A stretch of 51,638 nt of DNA, from NCBI GenBank assembly GCA_024102635.1, contig JAGFJO010000058.1, positions 1 through 51,638 of the forward strand, in the 5' to 3' direction. This stretch comes from Deltaproteobacteria bacterium. GTDB taxonomy: Bacteria; Bdellovibrionota_C; UBA2361; JAGFJO01. The first letter of the stretch is position 1. Every line of letters begins with the position of its first letter. The position numbers and the translations under genes are program-made. Under the pieces are notes generated by a model, which was not told the origin of the DNA, did not search any database, and worked only from the letters and a program-made list of their open reading frames with translations. Of the stretch, positions 1-7,345 are shown one piece after another.

Positions 1-830
1 CCAGCATGCCGGATGTGACAAAAGCTTTGCTTGATGGGAAAGTTACAGCTTTAGCTTATGAGCTGGTACAAACTGTAGACGGCAAGCTCCCTTTATTAGA
101 GCCGATGAGCGAGGTGGCCGGAAAACTTTCGGTCTTAAACGGCTCTACCGCGCTTCTCTCTCAGCACGGAGGCAGAGGAATTCTTCTTGGAGGCGCCGTG
201 GGAGTAGAGCCGGCAGAGGTTGTAATCATCGGTGCCGGGACAGCCGGTAAAGCTGCCGCAGAGATCGCATCAGGTATGGGGGCAAAAGTGACCATCCTGG
301 ACATCTCTCATGACAAACTAGAAGCGGTTAAGCATCAGTTCCAAGGCCGGGTACAAGGGCTTTATTCCACTAAAGCGAGTTTAGAGAGGACGTGCCAGCA
401 CGCAGACCTACTAATAGGTGCAGTGCTGATCCCGGGTGCCGCGGCTCCTAAGCTTATAACGCGGCAGGTGATGCGTTCTATGAAGAGCGGTTCAGTGTTT
501 GTCGATATCAGCGTCGACCAAGGCGGCTGTGCCGAAACTACTAAACCCACTTCGCTTGAGAATCCTTACTATCAAGAAGAGGGAGTTATCCATTACGCCG
601 TGCCCAATATGCCCGCCCAAACTCCCCGCACATCAACTATGGCGCTGACCTCAGCTACGCTTCCATACATAAAACGCATCGCTAATATGGGGCTACTCGC
701 CTCTCTGGAGCGAAGCGCGAAACATAACGACTTAAGAGAGGCTTTAAATACTATGGATGGAAGGCTGGCTAACAAAGCAGTCAGTGAAGCGACCGGCTTT
801 GGATATTATCCTATTGATTCTTTAATCTAG
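1..830 (+). CDS. ald: Alanine dehydrogenase, C-terminal part (5' end outside window)
   Basis: Oxidative deamination of L-alanine to pyruvate and ammonia with NAD+, in the cytosol. The reading frame is open to the window edge (first full codon at base 3), so the ATG at base 6 is an internal Met; about 100 N-terminal residues are missing against the usual 370. The visible part starts just after the segment with the catalytic His, continues through SEVAGKLSV, the Rossmann motif VVIIGAGTAGKAAAE, IGAVLIPGAAAPKLIT and FVDISVDQGG (the family's catalytic Asp), and ends with PRTSTMALTSATLPY. All these blocks are typical of Ald rather than of transhydrogenase. The stop codon overlaps the convergent minE stop by 4 bp, so no separate terminator fits between them. 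Confidence 0.95.
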   Translation, partial: SMPDVTKALLDGKVTALAYELVQTVDGKLPLLEPMSEVAGKLSVLNGSTALLSQHGGRGILLGGAVGVEPAEVVIIGAGTAGKAAAEIASGMGAKVTILDISHDKLEAVKHQFQGRVQGLYSTKASLERTCQHADLLIGAVLIPGAAAPKLITRQVMRSMKSGSVFVDISVDQGGCAETTKPTSLENPYYQEEGVIHYAVPNMPAQTPRTSTMALTSATLPYIKRIANMGLLASLERSAKHNDLREALNTMDGRLANKAVSEATGFGYYPIDSLI

Positions 831-1255
831 ATGGCGGCTGGGGCCGGCTTTTCTCCTTCGACGGCACTCTCGCCCGAAGTTTCGCCCTCGCTCTGCTTGT
901 CACTTTTTGCTGCGGCCTCTTCACGTTTCGACTTATTGCGCCTAAACTTGTCAGATAAACGGGAACCTTTTTCATCGCTTCGCTTGCGTACGACCACCGG
1001 AGAATTAATGAGAAGCGTAGTAGTTTCAACATCGCGCTTGTACGAAATGTCGAAGCCGGACTTGTCTATCACGAAGTAGCGCTCTATCACCCCGATCATC
1101 TCGCTCTTGAAGCTCGCCATCTCTTCATTGGTCAAGCCGGTTCTGTCCTGAACCAGAACAAAGTGAAGCCGACTCCGAGCAACTGACTTGCTGGCGCCAT
1201 CCCTTCCTCCGAACAATTTTTCTTTCAGCGCTAGAAACACGGATATAGCCCCCAT
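827..1255 (-). CDS. minE: Cell division topological specificity factor MinE, with long charged tail
   Basis: MinE stimulates the MinD ATPase and drives it off the membrane, keeping the division inhibitor away from mid-cell. The N-terminus (SVFLALKEKLFGG) resembles the amphipathic membrane-targeting helix, followed by RSRLHFVLVQDR, a MinD-contact region and the topological-specificity domain (EMIGVIERYFVIDKSGFDISY). The core is about 90 residues, the usual full length. A tail of about 50 residues follows, rich in Lys/Arg then Glu/Ser/Pro, probably disordered. It is third in minC-minD-minE with a 107-bp gap after minD. The ATG at 1255 follows a weak GGAAG. The family call is firm; the role of the tail is unknown. 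Confidence 0.9.
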   Translation of the reverse strand: MGAISVFLALKEKLFGGRDGASKSVARSRLHFVLVQDRTGLTNEEMASFKSEMIGVIERYFVIDKSGFDISYKRDVETTTLLINSPVVVRKRSDEKGSRLSDKFRRNKSKREEAAAKSDKQSEGETSGESAVEGEKPAPAAI

Positions 1256-1362
1256 TAATTAGTTACTTCCAACAACGCCCCGAGCGACAGTTAGCTCTGC
1301 TTAACACCTCAACAACCAACCCTACTAACTCTATAAAAACCACTATCCGACAAAAAATACCG

Positions 1363-2187
1363 TCACGCTACTCCTAATCGTCGCGTTAGCCTTCCCCAAA
1401 GGGAGGCTCCGTTAAGCCCGGTCAGAGGAATACTCTCACCGCAGATCCTGCCGGCTATGCGGCTAAAGGCCTGCCCCGCCCGCGACTTAGGATTGTAAAC
1501 TACCGGCTCTCCGGTGTTAGCTGCTACTATTATTGATTCATCACGCTCAATTACCCCGATCAGATCGATGCCTAGAATGTCCTGCACATCCTGAACTGAG
1601 AGCATGTCCCCCCGCCTCACCATATCATAATCGATACGATTGATTATTAATGACGGCGTGATTCCCTTAGAGGATAAAAGTCCTATTACCCGGTCGGCAT
1701 CTCTAATCGCCGGGACCTCGGGAGTGGTGACTACCAGAGCTGAATCGGCCCCGGCGCAGGCGTTCTTGAACCCCTGCTCTATCCCGGCCGGAGAATCAAC
1801 TAAGATGTAATGAAACTCCCGGCGATATTGATCCAGCGCAAAGCGCACCTCGCTCTCGTCAACCACATCCTTATCGTCCGTTTGTGACGCCGGCAGCAGA
1901 TAGAGGTTGTTGGATTTTTTTGACTTGATTGTTGCCTGCGAAGGCTTGCACACATTCTTGGCAACATCCACCAGGTTGAAAACGATGCGATTCTCTAGCC
2001 CGAGGATGACATCGAGGTTTCTCAGTCCGATATCAGCGTCCACAACAAGCGTGCGCTTCCCCCTAAGAGCTAAAGCCGCGCCCAAGCTGGCGGTCGTAGT
2101 GGTCTTACCTACGCCACCCTTTCCGGACGTAACCACGATCACCTCACCCTGGTTCTTCTTGCTCCCCGATCCGTTTCCTAGGCTCAT
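1363..2187 (-). CDS. minD: Septum site-determining ATPase MinD
   Basis: Membrane-cycling ATPase that recruits MinC to block FtsZ assembly near the poles and is released by MinE. It shows the deviant Walker A (SGKGGVGKTTTTASLG, about residues 22-37), the switch region VVDADIGLRNLDVILGLENR, and a short C-terminal amphipathic helix (SLWGRLTRRLGV) that fits the membrane-targeting sequence. Length 274 is normal. The start is well supported: GAGAAGGGA lies about 8 nt upstream and overlaps the end of minC, whose stop is 3 bp before this ATG. A Lys/Gly/Ser-rich extension of about 14 residues precedes the usual start of homology. Confidence 0.97.
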   Translation of the reverse strand: MSLGNGSGSKKNQGEVIVVTSGKGGVGKTTTTASLGAALALRGKRTLVVDADIGLRNLDVILGLENRIVFNLVDVAKNVCKPSQATIKSKKSNNLYLLPASQTDDKDVVDESEVRFALDQYRREFHYILVDSPAGIEQGFKNACAGADSALVVTTPEVPAIRDADRVIGLLSSKGITPSLIINRIDYDMVRRGDMLSVQDVQDILGIDLIGVIERDESIIVAANTGEPVVYNPKSRAGQAFSRIAGRICGESIPLTGLNGASLWGRLTRRLGVA

Positions 2188-2190
2188 CGT

Positions 2191-3108
2191 TTATTCCCTT
2201 CTCCTGGTTGCTAAACTTTTTCCAGTGTAGGCCTCGACTACTATTAGTCCCCCCTCCACTCTTGCTATCTCAGGCAGACGCTGATTCTCAGAAGATCCTC
2301 TCGAGATAACCATCCCTATTCTTAATTGAGTCGCCTGCAAATTCAAAGCGAAAATTACACGCCCCCCTCCTGTTTCATCATAAGCACCAGCGTGCGCCAC
2401 CCCTCTCAGAGTGCCGAGGACGATGATGTCCCCGCCGGCGACAATCTCTGCGCCGGAATTCACATCTCCCATAATTACGAGTGAATGGTCGGTCTCAATT
2501 TTTTGTCCCGAACGTAAAGTCGAGTAGATAATGCGCGCATCAGGATCGTCCCAGAAAGTCTGCGAAGCGGACATCCCGGCAGCCTTTGCTGAGCTTATCA
2601 CCGGGTCTCGTCCCTCGTTCAGACCCTCCATTCCATCGAACAGACTCATTGAGCGCGCTGCCGGCTGTTCAGCCGATGGGGAATATTTCGGAGCTGAAGC
2701 ATGCCGCTTCGCCGAAGACTCTCTAGGCTGCTTATCCTCGGTTTGAACGCTATGTTGAAGGGACTGATCGCGGAGCCGCGAAGACTTTACGGTTATGCCG
2801 AATTTATCAAGAAGAGTTTTAGATAATCCGGCAACGAGTTCTTCCCGCGGTTTACTGCCGACCCATTCTAATGAAACCTCGTGTCCTGAAAGAAAGGCTC
2901 TACGGGCCTCTAAAAATTCGAGCAGCGCTTCCTGAAGACCTTCTTGATCTACCCGACCGTCCAGGCGGATTACCAATCCGTCGGCGGTTCCGCGGGCAGT
3001 CACAATACCGCCGCGCCCGGATCCTATAGCTCCGCCCCCTTGCTCTTCGCCTTCAAGTTGCCCCAGGGGATCGCTCCCAAGATACCGCTCTCTATCACCC
3101 TCTTCCAT
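2191..3108 (-). CDS. minC: Septum site-determining protein MinC
   Basis: FtsZ polymerisation inhibitor, localised by MinD. The N-terminal domain (about residues 40-120) is followed by a Ser/Pro/Gln-rich linker and the C-terminal beta-helix (about 200-300) with the typical run VIMGDVNSGAEIVAGGDIIVLG and LRGVAHAG, which binds MinD and dimerises. The extra 35-residue N-terminus and long linker make it (305 aa) longer than the roughly 230 aa of E. coli. GGAG lies 6 nt before the ATG. First gene of minCDE; transcription must start in 3109-3408, shared with the divergent pgpA. Confidence 0.93.
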   Translation of the reverse strand: MEEGDRERYLGSDPLGQLEGEEQGGGAIGSGRGGIVTARGTADGLVIRLDGRVDQEGLQEALLEFLEARRAFLSGHEVSLEWVGSKPREELVAGLSKTLLDKFGITVKSSRLRDQSLQHSVQTEDKQPRESSAKRHASAPKYSPSAEQPAARSMSLFDGMEGLNEGRDPVISSAKAAGMSASQTFWDDPDARIIYSTLRSGQKIETDHSLVIMGDVNSGAEIVAGGDIIVLGTLRGVAHAGAYDETGGGRVIFALNLQATQLRIGMVISRGSSENQRLPEIARVEGGLIVVEAYTGKSLATRRRE

Positions 3109-3408
3109 ACCGACTCCAAATTCGTTTAAAAACCAACTGATCTAAACCCAAGCAATAAATCGAAAACTGCCTACGTTTTCAAATACCAAACCTCGCAAAA
3201 AGAACAACTAAGCTCAGGCATCGCAGCAAAACACCGGGCGCAAGCAGAAGACCACGGTCACTACACCTAGCAGTAACAACGTATTTGCAGTAATGTCAGG
3301 AATTTACGCGCATGTCTTACTTTAAACAACTTATAGCAAAGTTCAGTTCATGAAGTCAACAAACAAGTTTATATGGAGTGAACAATCCCTGTTCCTTGTA
3401 CCACCGCT
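3109..3408. other. Divergent intergenic region minC / pgpA
   Basis: About 300 bp without a convincing gene. It must hold the promoters of minCDE (minus strand) and pgpA (plus strand). I see the minC ribosome-binding site (GGAG, 3115-3120 area) but no clear -35/-10 pair in either direction. A plus-strand open frame from 3350 runs out of frame into pgpA and looks like a shadow. Confidence 0.5.
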
Positions 3409-3906
3409 GTGGTTAGTATCTCGGATATGTATTTCACCCTCCGGCTCTTTGTTACCGGCTTTTACAGTGGGCTTTCTCCTGTGGCTTCCGGCACAACCGG
3501 CAGCCTTGCTTTTCTATTTCTTTGGCTTGCGCCACAGCTGCTCGGACAGCCCATCACACCGGTGGTGGCGGCCCTCATTGCGATTGCACTTGCTGTCGCC
3601 GGCATCGTGGCAACGGACACGCTTATCAAAATGAGTGTAGCGCAAGGACAGCCCTTAGAGGAGCTGGTGGATCCTAAGTTTGTGGTTATTGACGAATGGG
3701 CGGGAATGGCTGTTGCGCTCATTGCGGTTAATCCGACAAGTGCGGTTCAACTTTTATCAGCATTCTTGCTTTTTAGGGCGCTGGATGTAGTCAAACCATG
3801 GCCAATATACCTCTGTGAGCGTGCTCCAGGAGCCTTCGGCATCATGCTGGACGACATTGTTGCTGGAGCCGCTGCTATGGTGATCTTGTTTTTAATTTTT
3901 CACTAA
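3409..3906 (+). CDS. pgpA: Phosphatidylglycerophosphatase A
   Basis: Inner-membrane enzyme that dephosphorylates phosphatidylglycerophosphate to phosphatidylglycerol, the precursor of cardiolipin. The 165-aa protein shows the family landmarks in order: SGLSPVASGTTGSLA, a Mg-binding acidic segment DPKFVVIDEWAGM, FRALDVVKPWPI and GIMLDDIVAG, with hydrophobic helices between them. The start is uncertain: the frame opens with GTG at 3409 and a candidate ATG follows at 3427; neither has a clear Shine-Dalgarno sequence. The family call does not depend on the start. Confidence 0.93.
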   Translation: MVSISDMYFTLRLFVTGFYSGLSPVASGTTGSLAFLFLWLAPQLLGQPITPVVAALIAIALAVAGIVATDTLIKMSVAQGQPLEELVDPKFVVIDEWAGMAVALIAVNPTSAVQLLSAFLLFRALDVVKPWPIYLCERAPGAFGIMLDDIVAGAAAMVILFLIFH

Positions 3907-3944
3907 GCGGCCGCATAACGGGCGAGATTGCTGCTTAATTTTGC

Positions 3945-3950
3945 TATAAT
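3945..3950 (+). promoter_or_regulatory. Putative -10 box (TATAAT) upstream of the TolB-like gene
   Basis: A consensus TATAAT lies 56 bp before the ATG at 4007. No -35 hexamer at normal spacing is evident (TTGCTG is only 11 bp away), so this rests on the -10 alone. Confidence 0.35.
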
Positions 3951-4006
3951 GAACGTTTACATTTTGTCTTTGCTTTGGATATGAAATTACGTACTTTACA
4001 GAGAGC

Positions 4007-5029
4007 ATGAAGATTTGCGGAACACTTCCCGGCGGGTCTCAGCGCATCTTGCTGCAAAGTGCGGCACGGCCGGCGTTATTCTTAGCGGCACTCGTAATTT
4101 GCTTCTTTGCAGGGCATCAACGACGCGCGGCTGCGGACACGATCCCTTTCCCGGCCCTGCCCTCCAATTTCGACAATGAATTCCGCTTCCACAATCAGTA
4201 TGATCTTCGCGGCCAAGTGCTGTTCACCGCTAAGATCGGAAAATTTGAACGCATTTTGATGCTAGATCTAAACGAGAAAAGGATCTCAAAGATAATTGAC
4301 GGTCCAGGCAACAATTTTTTTGCAAGTTGGTCGCCGGACGGGGAGACGATCGCCTTTGTCTCCGATCGCGACGGCAACAAAGAGATCTATACTGCCGCAG
4401 CGGACGGCAGCAATCAAAAGAGGGTGACCAACACCAAGGCCGCCGAGGATCATCCATCGTGGAACCCCGACGGCAGCGCAATCTACTTTCTATCGCAGTC
4501 CGGCAAAATAGGGAACATATATGCTTATGACTTGAAGGAAGGAAAGACTCGTCAGATTACCCGATTCTCGGGCCGCAATTCTACGCCCAAACTTTCGCCC
4601 GATGGAAAGCGACTAGCCTATACTACCAATAGATTTTGGCCAGGCTGGGATATATGCGTCATGGACATGCACAGCGGCAGCGAGAGCTGTCCACTTTCGG
4701 GCAAAACAACCTACTGCCGGCCGGCGTGGTCGAGCGACGGTAAAATGCTGGCCTATTCAAACGGCTTGGCGGATATAGATGGAAAAGTGGTTACAATTGG
4801 ATCAGGCGAGACGGCTACGGTAGCGCAAACGGGTGGTGATGATTATGATTTGACATGGTCCGCGGATGATAAGGTGTTGTTATTCGCCTCCGATGCTTCG
4901 AAAAGTGACATCTATAACCTGTATGTCACAAAAGCAGCTGTAGACCCGGAAAAGGGTCCGGCAGCGGTGCCGGTTCTATTGTCTAAGCACTCGCTGCGCT
5001 ACCCGGATTGGCGCCAAGCTGCCAAGTAA
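4007..5029 (+). CDS. Exported TolB-type beta-propeller protein
   Basis: Predicted periplasmic protein built of PD40/TolB-like blades. A positively charged N-terminus and a hydrophobic stretch (about residues 22-35) followed by AAAD look like a Sec signal peptide. From residue 60 on, several blades repeat the WSPDG and DRDGNKEIY type motif (FASWSPDGETIAFVSDRDG, HPSWNPDGSAIYF, PKLSPDGKRLAYTTNR, PAWSSDGKMLAYS, LTWSADDKVLLFASD). The TolB N-terminal domain that binds TolA/Pal is absent, and there is no pal or tolQRA nearby, so I do not call it tolB. A 9-codon micro-ORF (3981-4010) ends in the ATGA that holds the start codon, which may couple translation. Precise function unknown. Confidence 0.8.
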   Translation: MKICGTLPGGSQRILLQSAARPALFLAALVICFFAGHQRRAAADTIPFPALPSNFDNEFRFHNQYDLRGQVLFTAKIGKFERILMLDLNEKRISKIIDGPGNNFFASWSPDGETIAFVSDRDGNKEIYTAAADGSNQKRVTNTKAAEDHPSWNPDGSAIYFLSQSGKIGNIYAYDLKEGKTRQITRFSGRNSTPKLSPDGKRLAYTTNRFWPGWDICVMDMHSGSESCPLSGKTTYCRPAWSSDGKMLAYSNGLADIDGKVVTIGSGETATVAQTGGDDYDLTWSADDKVLLFASDASKSDIYNLYVTKAAVDPEKGPAAVPVLLSKHSLRYPDWRQAAK

Positions 5030-5146
5030 AACTCGCCATTAAAGGGCGCAGTGGCTGGATAATTTTGCGATTAGCCGCCGGTGTTTTAAAAGGTTATGTG
5101 ATGTTATCTATGATAGGTTTATTCTCTATGGATTGGCGGGAAAGTG

Positions 5147-5154
5147 AAGGAGGG
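5147..5154 (+). promoter_or_regulatory. Strong Shine-Dalgarno (AAGGAGGG) deciding a TTG start
   Basis: AAGGAGGG is 9 nt before TTG 5164. It is the best ribosome-binding site in this stretch and selects a start that yields a normal lipoprotein signal peptide for the aminopeptidase-like gene. The longer ATG starts (5101, 5128) would put about 20 or 30 extra residues before the hydrophobic core. Confidence 0.6.
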
Positions 5155-5163
5155 TCGTTTCAC

Positions 5164-6252
5164 TTGTTTTTTTGGGCGGCTCGACGGGCTGTATTAATTA
5201 GCACTCTATTCCTTATAGCATTAGCAAGCTGCAGCCCGGTGTATGTCATTCGCGCAGCCTATGAACAGGGCAAGATTCTGGTGCGGCGCCAACCAATCGA
5301 ACGAGTAATAGAAGCTGAAGATACCGATCCCACGCAGCGGGAAAAGCTGCGGCTAGTCCTCGAGGCACGTGCATTTGCAACGGAACTCGGGCTCGATCCA
5401 GGCGATTCGTTCACGAAATTTTCAAAAGTAGACCGGGATGTATTGGCATGGGTTCTGCTTGGCTCTAAGCCCGACTCTTTCAGCTTATACACGTGGTGGT
5501 TCCCGATTGTCGGCTCGGTTCCATATAAAGGTTTTTTTGAGAAAGACGATGCCGAGAAAGCAGCGGCAGCTCTCCAAGCTAAGGGGTATGAGACCTGGCT
5601 GCGAGGCACACAGGCGTTCAGCACGCTGGGATGGTTTAACGATCCGCTGTTGTCCACGACTCTAAACAGCGACCACGTGAGCATCGCCGATACTGTGATT
5701 CATGAATCCGTACACAGCACGATCTGGATAAAGAATCGAGTAGATTTCAACGAAAGCCTGGCAAATTTCGTGGGAAGCGCAGGGGCGGTTCAATTCTTCC
5801 AAGCAAAGCTAAATAATTGTCTTCTAGATGACATGGTTTGCGCTGGCAGATACCGTGAACTACTGGCCAAAAGTATTCTTGCTCGGAAGCGCGATCGCGC
5901 CATGGGGGCCGCTATAGGCGGTTTGCATCATGAGCTAAAGGAGTTATACCGCTCCAATCTTGAAACAAGCAGTAAGCTGGAGCTGCGAACCGCTATTTTT
6001 GAAAAGCATGTGGCACCGCTTAAGCAGCAATACCCGGACTTGAAAATTCTGAAATCGATAAACAATGCTGAAATAATGCAGCTAAAACTTTATCTGACCG
6101 GTCAAGAGCAATTTGATAAGCTGCTTCTGAAATGTTCAGGAGATATTCCCTGCTTTATGAAGGCGCTGCGCGGCATTGAAGAGCAGCTCTCCAGCAGCGA
6201 TGACCCGTTTAAGCTGCTCGAAAGGTGGAGCGAAAATCCGCCCAAACAGTAA
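5164..6252 (+). CDS. Putative zinc aminopeptidase lipoprotein (Aminopep / PF10023-like)
   Basis: Predicted periplasmic, membrane-anchored metallopeptidase of the bacterial 'predicted aminopeptidase' family. With the TTG start the protein begins MFFWAARRAVLISTLFLIALASC: short basic n-region, hydrophobic core and lipobox (LASC, Cys 23). The zinc motif is HESVH (about residues 180-184) followed about 13 residues later by FNESLA, whose Glu would be the third ligand. Upstream blocks YTWWFPIVGSVPYKGFF and ALQAKGYETWLRG are typical of this family. Starts at 5008 (overlapping the previous gene), 5101 or 5128 are open in the same frame but give poor signal peptides. A weak -10 (TATGAT, 5109-5114) also favours the short form. 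Substrate unknown. Confidence 0.82.
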   Translation: MFFWAARRAVLISTLFLIALASCSPVYVIRAAYEQGKILVRRQPIERVIEAEDTDPTQREKLRLVLEARAFATELGLDPGDSFTKFSKVDRDVLAWVLLGSKPDSFSLYTWWFPIVGSVPYKGFFEKDDAEKAAAALQAKGYETWLRGTQAFSTLGWFNDPLLSTTLNSDHVSIADTVIHESVHSTIWIKNRVDFNESLANFVGSAGAVQFFQAKLNNCLLDDMVCAGRYRELLAKSILARKRDRAMGAAIGGLHHELKELYRSNLETSSKLELRTAIFEKHVAPLKQQYPDLKILKSINNAEIMQLKLYLTGQEQFDKLLLKCSGDIPCFMKALRGIEEQLSSSDDPFKLLERWSENPPKQ

Positions 6253-6325
6253 CCAAATCGGTAAAAAATCACGCTTTTCCGCGGGATCTTCACTTACATC
6301 TGATTACAAGTTAAGCTACGGGCAC

Positions 6326-7237
6326 ATGTTTGCTGACCGCTTAACTCAAGCCATAAAAAATGCAAAAAGTTCGCTTTGTGCCGGATTAGATGTTTCAATT
6401 GAAAAATTGCCACGTTTTATCCGGGACGATGCAGCATCAAAGAGCAATTCGAATGATGAACTGATTTATACCTGTCTTACCCGGTTCTTCAACATTGTCA
6501 TCCCCGCTATAGCGGAGAAAGTTGCGGCAATCAAGCCGAACCTTGCATACTTTGAGCAGTATGGGGTAGCCGGACTGCGGGCCTATTGCTACCTCCGTGA
6601 TCTGGCGCAAAGCCGCTCCCTTCTAGTCATCGCCGATGCCAAGAGAGGGGATATAGGGCCGACCGCCGAGGCATACGCGAAGGCATTTCTATCACCCTCC
6701 GGAACCCTCAACGCGGATGCTCTTACGGTAAATCCTTTTCTGGGACTAGATACGCTGGAACCATTCGTAAAGATCGCTGCTGAGCATGGACGAGGCGTGT
6801 TTGTGCTGGTGAAGACGTCGAATCCCGGCTCAGCCGCGCTTCAGTCACCTCGAGATCAAGCGAACCGCTCCGCGAGCGAGATTGTCGCTGACTGGCTTAC
6901 GGAAAGAGGCAGCGCCTTGCAAGGTTCCAGCGGATGGTCCTCGCTGGGTGCCGTCATCGGAGCCACCTATCCTGCTGAACTGACCGCTCTGCGCTCTCGC
7001 ATGCCGAAGTGCTACTTTCTTGTACCAGGCATGGGCGCCCAAGGCGGCAGCGCGGCAGATGCCGCCCATGCCTTCGCGAAAGTTCCTGGATCAGCTCCGG
7101 GTGGGGCGGTTATAAATGTCTCACGCGGGATTTTCGGGGAGCTGCCGCAGGAGATCAGTAACGATAATGAGCTGGCAACTCTGGTCGCACAAAGAACGGC
7201 GGGCTTCAATGATTCCCTGAATGCAGCCCTGCTCTAA
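6326..7237 (+). CDS. pyrF: Orotidine 5'-phosphate decarboxylase (type 2)
   Basis: Last step of de novo UMP synthesis: decarboxylation of OMP. The ATG at 6326 gives 303 aa beginning MFADRLTQAIKNAKSSLCAGLDVS, where family homology starts; the frame is open upstream to 6176 but that part overlaps the previous gene and is unrelated. The catalytic D-x-K-x-x-D is ADAKRGDIG (Asp104, Lys106, Asp109), followed by GPTAEAYAKAF as in the longer type 2 enzymes. VNPFLGLDTLEPF, FVLVKTSNPGS and VPGMGAQGG are other conserved blocks. No clear Shine-Dalgarno. Separated by 73 bp from the aminopeptidase gene, so possibly co-transcribed. Confidence 0.95.
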   Translation: MFADRLTQAIKNAKSSLCAGLDVSIEKLPRFIRDDAASKSNSNDELIYTCLTRFFNIVIPAIAEKVAAIKPNLAYFEQYGVAGLRAYCYLRDLAQSRSLLVIADAKRGDIGPTAEAYAKAFLSPSGTLNADALTVNPFLGLDTLEPFVKIAAEHGRGVFVLVKTSNPGSAALQSPRDQANRSASEIVADWLTERGSALQGSSGWSSLGAVIGATYPAELTALRSRMPKCYFLVPGMGAQGGSAADAAHAFAKVPGSAPGGAVINVSRGIFGELPQEISNDNELATLVAQRTAGFNDSLNAALL

Positions 7238-7345
7238 CTTCGTTTAGTGCCCTTTATTTCCCAATTTGGCCTGCTCTGTTATGGTAGAGTGCTAAACCGC
7301 CGTGCATTGCGCGGCCTGCATGGTTTGCGGCAACCGGATTAACTT

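Noticed and set aside
1291..1300. Second copy of TTAGCTCTGC, the outer arm of the rpsA element, between minD and minE
   Set aside because: No matching right arm or inner hairpins nearby; a single 10-mer match can be chance.
3350..3634. Plus-strand open frame overlapping pgpA
   Set aside because: Out of frame with the clear PgpA protein; composition is that of a shadow frame.
4007..5029. Calling the propeller protein TolB of the Tol-Pal system
   Set aside because: The TolB N-terminal domain and all tol/pal neighbours are missing.
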